Assembly (NCBI GenBank): GCA_016787985.1
Contig: JAEUTC010000223.1
Coordinates: 1 to 64,000 of the forward strand
Reading direction: 5' to 3'
DNA: 64,000 bases
Origin: Flavobacteriales bacterium
GTDB lineage: Bacteria; Bacteroidota; Bacteroidia; Flavobacteriales_F; PHOS-HE28
The position numbers were made by a program, and so were the translations under genes. This document shows, piece after piece, positions 46,146 through 54,434 of this stretch. Each line of letters opens with the position of its first letter. Positions within the stretch are counted from its first letter, which is position 1. The notes below the pieces were generated by a model, which worked only from the letters and a program-made list of their open reading frames with translations, made no database searches and was not told the origin of the DNA.

Positions 46146-47150
46146 ATGCATCCCACCACCCTCTATCAGCTCATCGGCACCATCAGCGCCGGTCTCGCCA
46201 GCATCCTCTTTTTCGTGCGGCTGCTACCATTCCTGGCTGAGTGGGTCCCGAAGGAGACGCACAGCGATCGATGGGCGGCACCGGCCGTGAACATCCTGGC
46301 GTCCATCTGGGGGCTGATGATGGTGGCGCTGCTCTGCATGACGGCCAGCGGCGGTTTCGACTGGGTCCGACTGGGACGCGGCAAGCTCTACCTGCTCACT
46401 GTAGCTGCTTCGTTCGCACTGGCGGTCGCTTCCTATGTGTTCATCGCCTTTTACCTGCGGCCCGGCTTCACGCCGCGCGGTCTCTACAGCCCCTTCCTCT
46501 ACCTCATCCTGTTCTCCACCGTGCTGCTGGTGGTGGTGAGCTTGAACCAGAAGCACGTGCCGGGGATCTCCGTGCAGTGGTTGCTTCGCCCATGGACGTG
46601 GTTCACCGCGTTGAGCCTCGTGGGCAGCTTGATCTTCGCAGGCCAATGGATCGCCAACAACGGCGTTCGCGGCTTTTCCGGTGTCGCCATGCGGGTCATC
46701 AGGATGCTACCCGCTTCCGAAGAGGAGCTCGCGCAGATCGCACAGCTCGATCCGAAGGACGACTTTGGCAAGCTGCTTGGGTATGCGAACGTTGATGAGA
46801 AACCGGCCGTGTGCGAGGCGGCCACGGCGCGCTTGCGGTCGGATCCGGAGTTCGTGGAGCGCATGGCCCTAATGCTGGATTCCGGGTATGCGGACCCTGC
46901 GCTGGCGTTCGTGTGTGCTGCGGAGCTGACCCCCGCCGAAAAGTCGCGCTTCGCCCGACCTGCGCTCAACGCCCTGGGGCGCTGGGTCAACAGTGCAACC
47001 CCGCCCAACTTCACCACGTCGGAGCACCTGAAGCGCACACGGCGTTCTGGCGATGAACTGTTCCGCGTGCTCCCGGAGAAGTTCGCTGGCACCGGCGTCG
47101 ACTTCTCCGAGCTGCACGGGTGGTACAAGGAGAAGATGGAAGTCGAATAG
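46146..47150 (+). CDS. polytopic membrane protein of unknown function
   Basis: A 334-residue protein with about five hydrophobic segments in its first 185 residues (LIGTISAGLASILFFVRLLPF, ILASIWGLMMVALLCM, LLTVAASFALAVASYVFIAF, LILFSTVLLVVVSL, FTALSLVGSLIFAGQW) and a soluble helical C-terminal domain (ASEEELAQIAQLDPKDDFGK to YKEKMEVE). I do not recognise a family. The frame opens at 46059, but ATG 46146 begins the first helix. TACTTTCG at 46103-46110 is a possible -7 element. It leads a three-gene run of unknown proteins. Confidence 0.6.
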   Translation: MHPTTLYQLIGTISAGLASILFFVRLLPFLAEWVPKETHSDRWAAPAVNILASIWGLMMVALLCMTASGGFDWVRLGRGKLYLLTVAASFALAVASYVFIAFYLRPGFTPRGLYSPFLYLILFSTVLLVVVSLNQKHVPGISVQWLLRPWTWFTALSLVGSLIFAGQWIANNGVRGFSGVAMRVIRMLPASEEELAQIAQLDPKDDFGKLLGYANVDEKPAVCEAATARLRSDPEFVERMALMLDSGYADPALAFVCAAELTPAEKSRFARPALNALGRWVNSATPPNFTTSEHLKRTRRSGDELFRVLPEKFAGTGVDFSELHGWYKEKMEVE

Positions 47151-47260
47151 CGGATCCACGAACGAGCCGATGACGATCCCCGATCACCTGAAGCTGTCGC
47201 GCCATGTGCGATCCGTGTTCAGCGAATGCCCGCTTGCAACTGCCCAATGAACCATAGGAA

Positions 47261-48004
47261 ATGACCAGGCTCATCTCATTTTCCGTCGTGCTGCTGGCGG
47301 GTGTGCTGGGGTTCTTCCTCGCACGCCTGATCGCGAACGCCTGCGTGTCGTGGTTCCGCCTGGGCTACAGCGACGGCGCTTCCGGTCTACTGCAGGGCTA
47401 TGCGGGCGTTGTGGGCGCCTTGGTGGGCCTGGTCATCGGTTTCATCACCGCACGTATGGTCGCGGCGTTCTGCGGACCGGGTTTTTTGAACGAGGCAGCC
47501 GGTGCGCTCGGCATGGTCTTGCTCATTGCCGGTTTGGTCGCATTGCGGCTCCGGTTGCATGCGGACATAGCGCCTACGATCGGTGGACAGGAATTGAACC
47601 TTGAGGTGGAGTTCCGCTTTCCCAACACGCGATCGGCCAAGCAGCCGCCCACAGCCCATGGAGATGCGTGGGAAATGGTCCTGGGGTCATACTCCGGTGA
47701 ACTGCGCCGGAAGGCGAAGCAGGGAAGTATCCTCACCGAGCACGCTCGCCAGGAGAACGGTCAGTGGATCGTTCCTGCGGAGGTGCACCTCTTCACCGAA
47801 CGCGGCCGGCGGGAAGTGATGATCGGGCAAGCATCGGACCCGAACGCGGCGCGATTCGTACTTCCGGTGCCGCGCAGGCCAGGTCGGAAATTCGAGCGCT
47901 GGAGCGACTGGCTCCCGGAGCGGCAGGCGAACGGCCGATCTTCGCTACCGGCCGGCATGTCGTGCCGCTTTCGGGTGCAACGGATCCCAAAGTCACCACG
48001 CTGA
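47261..48004 (+). CDS. membrane protein of unknown function (paralogue of 10191-10919)
   Basis: A 247-residue protein with two or three membrane segments (VVLLAGVLGFFLARLIANA, VVGALVGLVIGFITARMVAA, AAGALGMVLLIAGLVALRL) and a beta-rich tail (IGGQELNLEVEFRFPNTR, WEMVLGSYSGELRRKA, MSCRFRVQRIPKS). The arrangement and several motifs match the other copy near 10.5 kb. The next gene begins eight bases after its stop. Confidence 0.65.
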   Translation: MTRLISFSVVLLAGVLGFFLARLIANACVSWFRLGYSDGASGLLQGYAGVVGALVGLVIGFITARMVAAFCGPGFLNEAAGALGMVLLIAGLVALRLRLHADIAPTIGGQELNLEVEFRFPNTRSAKQPPTAHGDAWEMVLGSYSGELRRKAKQGSILTEHARQENGQWIVPAEVHLFTERGRREVMIGQASDPNAARFVLPVPRRPGRKFERWSDWLPERQANGRSSLPAGMSCRFRVQRIPKSPR

Positions 48005-48012
48005 GATCATCG

Positions 48013-49170
48013 ATGAAGCTCCCTGAGCCCTTCCGCCAGCAGCTCGCGGAATTCCCTGCGCCGCTGCGTGAACTCGTTGAAGCCGAGCTGCAGGCGGGCA
48101 ACACCATCGTGGCCATCGAGAACGGCTTTCCCGCTGCGCCCTGCGGAGCGTCGGTGAAGCTGGCGAAAGCGGTCCAGGATGAACGCCGGCGATCCACCGC
48201 GGAAGTGAGCTTCTATGCGCGCAACAACCCGTCGTACGCGGGCGAGTTCACCACCGCGCAGCGGCACTTCTTCGTGCTGGAGCCGCCCTTGCCGCCAGAA
48301 CCCGCGCCGGACATGGACGCCATCCGGAAAGCGATGGAACCCAAGCCGGACGCGTTGTCCCAGCTCGCACAGCGCGAAGCCCGTTCAGGCCCGGAGGTCG
48401 TGCGCTCGATCATGCAAGAGCGCATTGCTGTGGAGCCGGAGCAACCCGCCCCCATTGCCCAAGGTGCGCTGTTCTCCACGGAAACCGCCACCAGCGCCAT
48501 TCGCCTCTTGCACTTCCGCGACCAACGTCCGCCGCACGAGATCCAATTCGCACTGGAGCGCGACCTGATGGTGCTGTTTACCGCTTCCCTTCAGCACGGG
48601 CAACTGACCATGACCGCCAGCCCCAAGGTGGTGGGCGCGCGGTACGACATGGAGTTGCGCTTCGAGGCGGCACTGCCCCACACCCATTGCTACTCGCTCC
48701 GTGTGGCCACCTCCTGGGCCGATGCGGCGGCCACGCATCACGACTATTACCGCCACATCGCCGACAGTTGGTTCGCGCACTGGACACGCGAATTCATACC
48801 TGCCAACCCGCCCGCAGGGGAAGAAGAGATATCCGAACGCTACAAAGCCATCTGCGCCGCGTCGTTCAACGCTGAGGCGCACCTGGATTCGGTGGAGGCT
48901 GTACAACGAACGATAGTCGCGGCGATGAAGCAGGGCGCACGCTTCTCCACTTCGCACAAGGAAGGTGGCACCAACATCACCTGGAACGGCACACACTTCC
49001 ATCGCTCCGACTACGGCGACTATCCGGATCACATCACCTACGCTACCGAGGTGGAATTCCTGGACGCGTTGCGCAAGTTCTACGACGGGGAGACCTCGCG
49101 GAACGTGTATCCCGAAAAAGTGTCCGAGCTGGTGGCGTGGAAGCTCATGCTTCGGTTGATGAGGGGGTAG
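48013..49170 (+). CDS. soluble protein of unknown function
   Basis: A 385-residue protein with no signal peptide or membrane segment. The first 60 residues are helical (EPFRQQLAEFPAPLRELVEAEL, a mostly polar region), a middle stretch is proline- and glutamate-rich (VEPEQPAPIAQGA), and the remainder is mixed alpha/beta. Not recognised. The frame opens upstream to 47764, but that part is the preceding gene in another frame; ATG 48013 is eight bases past its stop, so the two are probably one transcript. Confidence 0.6.
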   Translation: MKLPEPFRQQLAEFPAPLRELVEAELQAGNTIVAIENGFPAAPCGASVKLAKAVQDERRRSTAEVSFYARNNPSYAGEFTTAQRHFFVLEPPLPPEPAPDMDAIRKAMEPKPDALSQLAQREARSGPEVVRSIMQERIAVEPEQPAPIAQGALFSTETATSAIRLLHFRDQRPPHEIQFALERDLMVLFTASLQHGQLTMTASPKVVGARYDMELRFEAALPHTHCYSLRVATSWADAAATHHDYYRHIADSWFAHWTREFIPANPPAGEEEISERYKAICAASFNAEAHLDSVEAVQRTIVAAMKQGARFSTSHKEGGTNITWNGTHFHRSDYGDYPDHITYATEVEFLDALRKFYDGETSRNVYPEKVSELVAWKLMLRLMRG

Positions 49171-49257
49171 GCGGTACCCGCCTCGATGAGACCGATCGCC
49201 TAGTGCTGGAACTAATTTTGTGTTCGGGGCAGCTTCTCAGTAGGATGCAGCGCGCCC

Positions 49258-49265
49258 TATATTTG
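49258..49265 (+). promoter_or_regulatory. -7 promoter element (TATATTTG)
   Basis: TATATTTG, an exact match to the Bacteroidota -7 consensus TAnnTTTG, ends four bases before the ATG at 49270. Transcription would start at about the ATG, so the message is probably leaderless. Confidence 0.6.
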
Positions 49266-49269
49266 AGCT

Positions 49270-49431
49270 ATGACCGCAAAGAAGCGCACCCGAAAACCCG
49301 CCGTGTCCAAAGAGGATCGGTTGCGTGCGCTTATCGGCTCGTTCAGCATCGAAGGCATCAAGCTCACCATGGAAGAGGCACTGGCCATCCTGAAGAAGGT
49401 GGAGCTCAGCTCAGGAACACGGAACGGATGA
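49270..49431 (+). CDS. small antitoxin-like protein (VbhA-like, orphan)
   Basis: A 53-residue protein with a basic start (MTAKKRTRKPAV) and one helix pair, LRALIGSFSIEGIKLTMEEAL, then AILKKVE. The SF..EG......EEA pattern resembles VbhA-type antitoxins, which bind Fic toxins through a short inhibitory helix. No Fic gene is adjacent in this window, so it is an orphan or the match is superficial. It sits directly before a DUF5615/DUF433 pair on the opposite strand. Confidence 0.5.
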   Translation: MTAKKRTRKPAVSKEDRLRALIGSFSIEGIKLTMEEALAILKKVELSSGTRNG

Positions 49432-49513
49432 TCGCCTCCATCGGCTGCCGGTTGTCCAAGGCGGAGTGCCGAACGACCACCGCTCAAGAGCCGTAACGGG
49501 AACGACATGCCGA

Positions 49514-49864
49514 TCACCGAACCGTGATGGAGTTCCGGTCCAGTTCCACCAGACCGCCGTCCTTCAACTGCTCAGACAAGAGGTCCAAGTGGTGCATCAC
49601 CAGCAGGATCAACTCCGTGTTGCGGATGTTGCCGGTGGCCACATAGAGCAGGCGCTTGGGAACACCCTTCACCTCGTAGGCCGCGATGAAGTCCGCGTCC
49701 TTGGTCACCACCACGGCGGCTTCCCGATCGGCGAACGCGATGATGGCCTCATCGGCGGTGCGGTGCCCTTGGGGAAGCTCGGAGGCATGGATGGCCTTGT
49801 GGCCGCGCTGCCTGAGCGCCGTTGCCAATTGGTGGGGAAGCTGGGTGTCGATCAGCCAGATCAC
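49514..49864 (-). CDS. DUF5615 PIN-like protein (putative toxin)
   Basis: A 116-residue PIN-like protein. The early acidic residue in MIWLIDTQLPHQLATALR and the second in VVTKDADFIAAYEV are the conserved catalytic-type aspartates of DUF5615, a family of predicted RNases of toxin-antitoxin pairs. It starts with GTG at 49864, overlapping the DUF433 stop by four bases (GTGA). The DUF433 antitoxin lies upstream, as is usual for this pair. Confidence 0.85.
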   Translation of the reverse strand: MIWLIDTQLPHQLATALRQRGHKAIHASELPQGHRTADEAIIAFADREAAVVVTKDADFIAAYEVKGVPKRLLYVATGNIRNTELILLVMHHLDLLSEQLKDGGLVELDRNSITVR

Positions 49865-50103
49865 TGCGCTGCGCGATGGATCGACTTCACCTCGGTGACC
49901 TTGGCTGCGAAGGCCAGGCAGGCCAGAAAGTCATCGGGCTCCAGCTCGGGGTGGTCGTGCATGATCTCCTGCGTGCTCATGCCACTGGCCATCAGCTCCA
50001 ACACGTTCTGCACCGGCCACCGCATACCGCGCACTACGGCCTTGCCATGGCAGATGTGCGGGTCGGTGGTGATGCGCGAAAGAAGGTCGGATGACTGGCT
50101 CAT
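49861..50103 (-). CDS. DUF433 antitoxin
   Basis: An 80-residue helical protein with the DUF433 pattern: RITTDPHICHGKAVVRGMRW, then VLELMASGMSTQEIMHDHPEL and a final helix. DUF433 proteins contain a helix-turn-helix-like core and are the antitoxin partners of DUF5615 PIN-like toxins. It is the first gene of the pair. A TACCTTTG element lies at 50109-50116, five bases upstream of its ATG. Confidence 0.88.
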   Translation of the reverse strand: MSQSSDLLSRITTDPHICHGKAVVRGMRWPVQNVLELMASGMSTQEIMHDHPELEPDDFLACLAFAAKVTEVKSIHRAAQ

Positions 50104-50108
50104 GAACC

Positions 50109-50116
50109 CAAAGGTA
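50109..50116 (-). promoter_or_regulatory. -7 promoter element (TACCTTTG)
   Basis: TACCTTTG on the minus strand, an exact match to TAnnTTTG, five bases before the DUF433 ATG at 50103. Confidence 0.6.
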
Positions 50117-50151
50117 ACTCGCTGCGAAGCTGTTGCATAGCTTCACACCGC

Positions 50152-51075
50152 ATGAAGTTCTGGACCGGCGTCACCGATAATGAATGGTTCTCGTTCCTCT
50201 CCGAGCGGAAGCTGGACGAGGTGAACTTCTGGCGCCCTTCGCCAGGGCCGTACTTCACCAACCTGCAGGCCGGGACGCCCTTCCTCTTCAAGTTGAAGGC
50301 GCCGTTCAATCACATCGCTGGCGGAGGCTTCTTCGCGCAGTACTCCACCCTGCCCATCGAAATGGTGTGGGATGCCTTCGGGGAGAAGAACGGCGCCGCC
50401 TCGTTCCGGGAGTTCGACCAGAAGATCAGGGCGTACCGCAAGCTGCCGAAGGGCCCCTTGGAGATGGGCTCCAATGTGCTGGTGGAACCCTTCTTCTTTC
50501 CGAGGGACCGGTGGATCCCGCTGCCCGACTGGCCGCGCGCGGTGGTGCAGGGTAAGACCTTCGACACCGAGACCACCGAAGGCGCCTGGCTCTGGAACGA
50601 GGTTCAACAGCGCCTGCAGGACAAGGCCATCATGGACCTCGTGGCCGAACCCGCAGTGGAGTATGGCGGACCGCGTTATGGGGAACAGTTCCTCACGCGC
50701 AGCCGACTGGGACAGGGCGCCTTCCGTGTGCTGGTGAGCGAGGCCTACGGGAAGCGTTGCGCCATCACAGGCGAATCGACCTTGCCGGTACTGGAGGCGG
50801 CGCACATCAAACCATATGAGCTGGAAGGGCCGCACAAGATCACGAACGGGATGCTGCTGCGCTCCGACTTCCACAAGCTCTTCGATGCCGGGCTGGTGAC
50901 CGTGACGCCCGAGCTGCGGGTGCGCGTGAGTGACCGCATCAAGGAGCAGTGGTACAACGGCAAGGCCTACTACCGCCTGCACGACCAGCCACTGGCCGTG
51001 ATCCCCAAGCTGACCAGCCAGCAGCCCGACCCTGAGTTCCTACGCTGGCATTTGACCGAACGCTTTGTTGGCTAA
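50152..51075 (+). CDS. HNH endonuclease
   Basis: A 307-residue nuclease. The C-terminal HNH core reads GKRCAITGESTLPVLEAAHI, then PYE..GPH, NGMLLRSDFHKLFDAGLVTV, with the His-Asn-His residues in place. The N-terminal part, WFSFLSERKLDEVNFWRPS, is a family-typical PUA/EVE-like module that often recognises modified DNA bases in restriction systems. The position next to MazG, AIPR and toxin-antitoxin genes fits a defence role. The start ATG at 50152 lies 48 bases from the divergent DUF433 gene. Confidence 0.87.
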   Translation: MKFWTGVTDNEWFSFLSERKLDEVNFWRPSPGPYFTNLQAGTPFLFKLKAPFNHIAGGGFFAQYSTLPIEMVWDAFGEKNGAASFREFDQKIRAYRKLPKGPLEMGSNVLVEPFFFPRDRWIPLPDWPRAVVQGKTFDTETTEGAWLWNEVQQRLQDKAIMDLVAEPAVEYGGPRYGEQFLTRSRLGQGAFRVLVSEAYGKRCAITGESTLPVLEAAHIKPYELEGPHKITNGMLLRSDFHKLFDAGLVTVTPELRVRVSDRIKEQWYNGKAYYRLHDQPLAVIPKLTSQQPDPEFLRWHLTERFVG

Positions 51076-51087
51076 ACACTACCGCCC

Positions 51088-51432
51088 ATGATCAGCGACC
51101 AACTGCGCGATGAACTGCTGGCCTTTCGCAAAGAGCGCGACTGGGAACAGTTCCACAACCTGCGGACACTCTCAACGAGCATTGCCTTGGAAGCCGCCGA
51201 GCTGATGGAGCACACCCAATGGGCCACCGATGCCGATCTGCCCGCCATAGCCGCCCAGCGCCGCGAAGCCATTGCCGAGGAGATCGCGGACGTTGCCATT
51301 CTCTTGACTTACCTCGCCCATGACCTGAAGGTGGACCTGGAAGAGGCCGTGCGTCGGAAGCTGGTGAAGAATGCCGCCAAGTACCCGGTGGAGAAGGCGA
51401 GGGGGGTTGCGACGAAGTGGGATCGGCTGTAG
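51088..51432 (+). CDS. MazG-like nucleotide pyrophosphohydrolase
   Basis: A 114-residue all-alpha protein of the MazG/dCTPase superfamily: RDWEQFHNLRTLSTSIALEA with EAAELMEHTQW, and EEIADVAILLTYLAHDL supply the E..E and E..D metal-binding pairs. It cleaves NTP or dNTP to NMP and pyrophosphate. It starts 12 bases after the HNH gene, on the same strand, so the two are likely co-expressed. Its length is that of the small dCTP-pyrophosphatase-like members. Confidence 0.9.
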   Translation: MISDQLRDELLAFRKERDWEQFHNLRTLSTSIALEAAELMEHTQWATDADLPAIAAQRREAIAEEIADVAILLTYLAHDLKVDLEEAVRRKLVKNAAKYPVEKARGVATKWDRL

Positions 51433-51526
51433 GCAGAGTCTATCTGATGGGTAGCACGAGCGCGGCTCTTTTACCTCGAAATCGCACCGCAATGACCGGA
51501 AAGCATGGGCAAGCGCACCGGACGGC

Positions 51527-51534
51527 TACCTTTA
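51527..51534 (+). promoter_or_regulatory. -7-like promoter element (TACCTTTA)
   Basis: TACCTTTA, one base from TAnnTTTG, lies 26 bases before the ATG of the AIPR gene. Confidence 0.4.
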
Positions 51535-51560
51535 CACGGAGTTCACACAACAGGAAGGTC

Positions 51561-53279
51561 ATGGCGTACTTAGATGCGATAAATGCACACGGCACACTCG
51601 TCAAGAGTATCGGTCTTGGGAATTCACACTTGGTTTGGGCTGTCGGCTTGTATATCGAGGAAGCCGATCTTGAAGCTCTTGCTTCTCAATCTTTGACTGA
51701 TGGTCCGAACGACAAAAAGATTGATTTCATCAATCTTGATGTGGATTCCAAGCGAATCATCATTGCGCAAGGATTTTATGCGACTGTTAGGAAAGACTCA
51801 GCACCCGCAAACAAAGCGTCAGATCTGAATACGGCCGCCGCGTGGTTCGTCTCCGGGACACTGGATAACGTACCAGAGCAACTTAAACCCGCAATTGAAG
51901 AGTGTAGGGACGCTATAGACAAGGGCGAGGTAGAGGCTATTGAGCTCTTGTACGTCCATAATCTTCCGGAGTCTGTGAACGTGAACAAGGAGTTGCAAAC
52001 GGCAGCGGCACATCTACGAAAGAGCCTAAGCCCAGATAGCGGCATTGCAGTGACTTCAAGAGAACTTGGCGAGGCCAGCATTGAACATCTGTTTCTCAGT
52101 CAAGATTCTCATATCGATGTCAAGGATGAAATACTATGTCCTGCAGAGATTGAACTCTCTGAGAAAGGACCCACCTGGGAGGCCTCCGTGCTGTCAGTTC
52201 CCGGATCGTGGTTGCATGAACTGTACGACAAACACGGTGATCGACTATTCTCGGCAAACTATCGCGGCTTTCTCGGTATAAGCAGGAGGAAGAGAATCAA
52301 TACTGGCATTCGACAATCCGCCGAAGCAAAACCTCAAGACTTTTGGGTCTTCAACAACGGCATTACGCTGCTTACGCAAGGCCTACGAAAGGATGGCAAT
52401 CGAACGGTCCTAACTGGGATTTCTATCATCAACGGTGCTCAGACTACAGGCTCAATTGGTTCAGTTGACATCGCCAAGAACAAGCTGAAGGGCGTCAAAG
52501 TGCTATGCAGGGTTATCCAGTGCACTGATCCCGACACCATCAGCGAAATCGTCAAGTACAACAATACCCAGAACGCAATCACCAGTTGGGATCAATACAG
52601 CAATGAGCCTGAGCAAGTTCGGATCGAACAAGAGTTCAAAGCGATAGGTCATACCTATTCAAAGAAGCGCGGATTCAGTTTAAAGGGGGATCAACTGGGT
52701 GTAGAGGAAGTGATGCAGCCCTTGTTGGCTTTTCACGGTCGTTGGCAAGACGCGAATCGGGGTAAGAATGGAATTTTCGAACGTAAGCCGCTTTATGCCA
52801 ATGCCTTCGAAGGGAAGAAGGCTCGGCACATCTTGTTCGTATACTCCCTTGCGCGTGCAGTGGATGAACGCAGACTTGAGCTGAAGCGAAAATCCAGTGA
52901 TGCGACTATTATCGCTCTCGAGGAGGAGCATTTGAAGTTGCTAAGGGTGTTTCGCTTCAAGCACTTCTTCGTCGGTGTTGTGGCGCGAGTACTCGAAACA
53001 GTTCTTGGGGCCAAGGTCGATGTGGACACCGTAGCCTTTTCGCCCGCTGAAGCTGATGCCAAACGTAATACACTGCTTGCTCTAATTGCGGCTTGGGCCC
53101 CCGTTGTTGAAACGGTGTTGAGTTATGTGCATACCACCGTCACCGCGGCTGATCTCCCATCCAAGCTTTATGATGATGAGTTCATGGATGAGGTTGTCGG
53201 AAAGGTGGGCGCGCTACTTTACTCGACAAGATCACTAGATCCCTTCGCGGAGTTCAAGAAGTTGGTGTCGCCATCCTGA
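51561..53279 (+). CDS. AIPR family protein (abortive phage infection)
   Basis: A 572-residue protein. The AIPR core is visible: FWVFNNGITLLTQGL, then ISIINGAQTTGSIGSV, a CRVIQCTDPDTISEIV helix and KYNNTQNAITSWDQYSNEP. AIPR proteins are defence proteins linked to abortive infection and often to restriction-modification. Codon use and base composition are more AT-rich than in the genes before it, which suggests recent transfer. The frame opens at 51417, but ATG 51561 starts the first helix. It is followed by a 147-base gap before the ABC transporter genes. Confidence 0.88.
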   Translation: MAYLDAINAHGTLVKSIGLGNSHLVWAVGLYIEEADLEALASQSLTDGPNDKKIDFINLDVDSKRIIIAQGFYATVRKDSAPANKASDLNTAAAWFVSGTLDNVPEQLKPAIEECRDAIDKGEVEAIELLYVHNLPESVNVNKELQTAAAHLRKSLSPDSGIAVTSRELGEASIEHLFLSQDSHIDVKDEILCPAEIELSEKGPTWEASVLSVPGSWLHELYDKHGDRLFSANYRGFLGISRRKRINTGIRQSAEAKPQDFWVFNNGITLLTQGLRKDGNRTVLTGISIINGAQTTGSIGSVDIAKNKLKGVKVLCRVIQCTDPDTISEIVKYNNTQNAITSWDQYSNEPEQVRIEQEFKAIGHTYSKKRGFSLKGDQLGVEEVMQPLLAFHGRWQDANRGKNGIFERKPLYANAFEGKKARHILFVYSLARAVDERRLELKRKSSDATIIALEEEHLKLLRVFRFKHFFVGVVARVLETVLGAKVDVDTVAFSPAEADAKRNTLLALIAAWAPVVETVLSYVHTTVTAADLPSKLYDDEFMDEVVGKVGALLYSTRSLDPFAEFKKLVSPS

Positions 53280-53426
53280 CTTGGAACCGGAGGCTTTGCG
53301 CCATTGGCTGGCAATCGATTGTGTGGCGGTTTACCTCCCAAGAAGCAAGTTCAGTTTCTACCTTAGCCACGGCTCGAGTTGCTTAGCAAGGGTTGCTGAG
53401 ACAAAGCACTAACAAGTCCATTGAAC

Positions 53427-54416
53427 ATGAAGCGCATGCCTAAGATGACATTCATCCTTTTCGGAATGGCTGCTGCGCTAGGTTGCAGCCAACCTAGTCC
53501 GGATAAGTCAGAGCCCGTCGAGACAGGAACACTGGTCAAAGTTCGCATAGGCTATTTGCCAATAGCGGCCGGTCTACCGCTGTTCGTTGCCATGGACAAG
53601 GGCTACTTTAAGGAGGCAGGTTTCGCTGTGGAGTTGACGCGCTTTGCGTCAAGCAACGACTTGGGTACAGCTGCCACCACTGGACAGGTTGATGCGTTGA
53701 TGCCCTTTGCATTGAATGCGGGGTTCGATATTGGAGCCGCTTCAGGTAAACGACATAAGCTATTCGGGCTGAACATCTACTCAGACCAAGCGCCTCACAT
53801 AGTAGACTACATGGTTGTCAGACAAGGCAGCGGCATTAAGTCACTTGAAGATCTGCGCGGACGGAAAGTGGCGGGATTCCCGGGCTCAGTAACAAAAGTT
53901 TTCGTGGAGAATATCCTTGAGCAGAATGGTGTGAAGCCAGGAGAATACACTTATGTAGCGTTGGCACCGCCTGAGTGGTTGGCGGCATTGCAGAGCGGCG
54001 CGGTGGATGCAGCTTCTGTAATGGAGCCGCAAGCGTCAATGATCACTAGCCAGGGAGTTGCGACTGTGGTGATACCGGGGTTCTTCGCTAAGTTGATGCC
54101 TGATGTCCCTTTGTCAGGCCATTGGCTCGCAGCTCAATTCGTGGAAAGTCACGATGCCGCCGTTTCGGCAAGATTCGCTGCAGCGTTCGACAGATCGGTG
54201 GACTATATACGGGCTAACCCAGAGGATGCCAAGCAATCCTACATAATGCACATCGGAATCGAACAAAGCGCCCTCACCTCTATCCAGTTGAACAAATGGG
54301 TGAAGTCAACTGAACTGCAGACGACAAAGGTCAAACCCTTCGCCGACTTGCTTTGGAGTAAGCATGCGATTCAGGAAGAAGTTAATGTGACGGATTACAT
54401 GTTGGGCGTTCACTGA
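53427..54416 (+). CDS. NitT/TauT-like ABC transporter substrate-binding lipoprotein
   Basis: A 329-residue lipoprotein (lipobox AALGC; acylated Cys about residue 19). The body is of the SsuA/NrtA/NMT1 type: RIGYLPIAAGLPLFVAMDKG and YFKEAGFAVELTRFASSND, then LRGRKVAGFPGS and VDAASVMEPQASM. Such proteins feed nitrate, sulfonates, taurine, pyrimidine precursors or metals to an ATP-driven permease. The substrate cannot be assigned. A TACCTTAG element lies at 53359-53366. It opens a four-gene run in which every following gene overlaps or nearly touches the next. Confidence 0.9.
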   Translation: MKRMPKMTFILFGMAAALGCSQPSPDKSEPVETGTLVKVRIGYLPIAAGLPLFVAMDKGYFKEAGFAVELTRFASSNDLGTAATTGQVDALMPFALNAGFDIGAASGKRHKLFGLNIYSDQAPHIVDYMVVRQGSGIKSLEDLRGRKVAGFPGSVTKVFVENILEQNGVKPGEYTYVALAPPEWLAALQSGAVDAASVMEPQASMITSQGVATVVIPGFFAKLMPDVPLSGHWLAAQFVESHDAAVSARFAAAFDRSVDYIRANPEDAKQSYIMHIGIEQSALTSIQLNKWVKSTELQTTKVKPFADLLWSKHAIQEEVNVTDYMLGVH

Positions 54417-54434
54417 CCAGCCGCCGGCAAGGAA

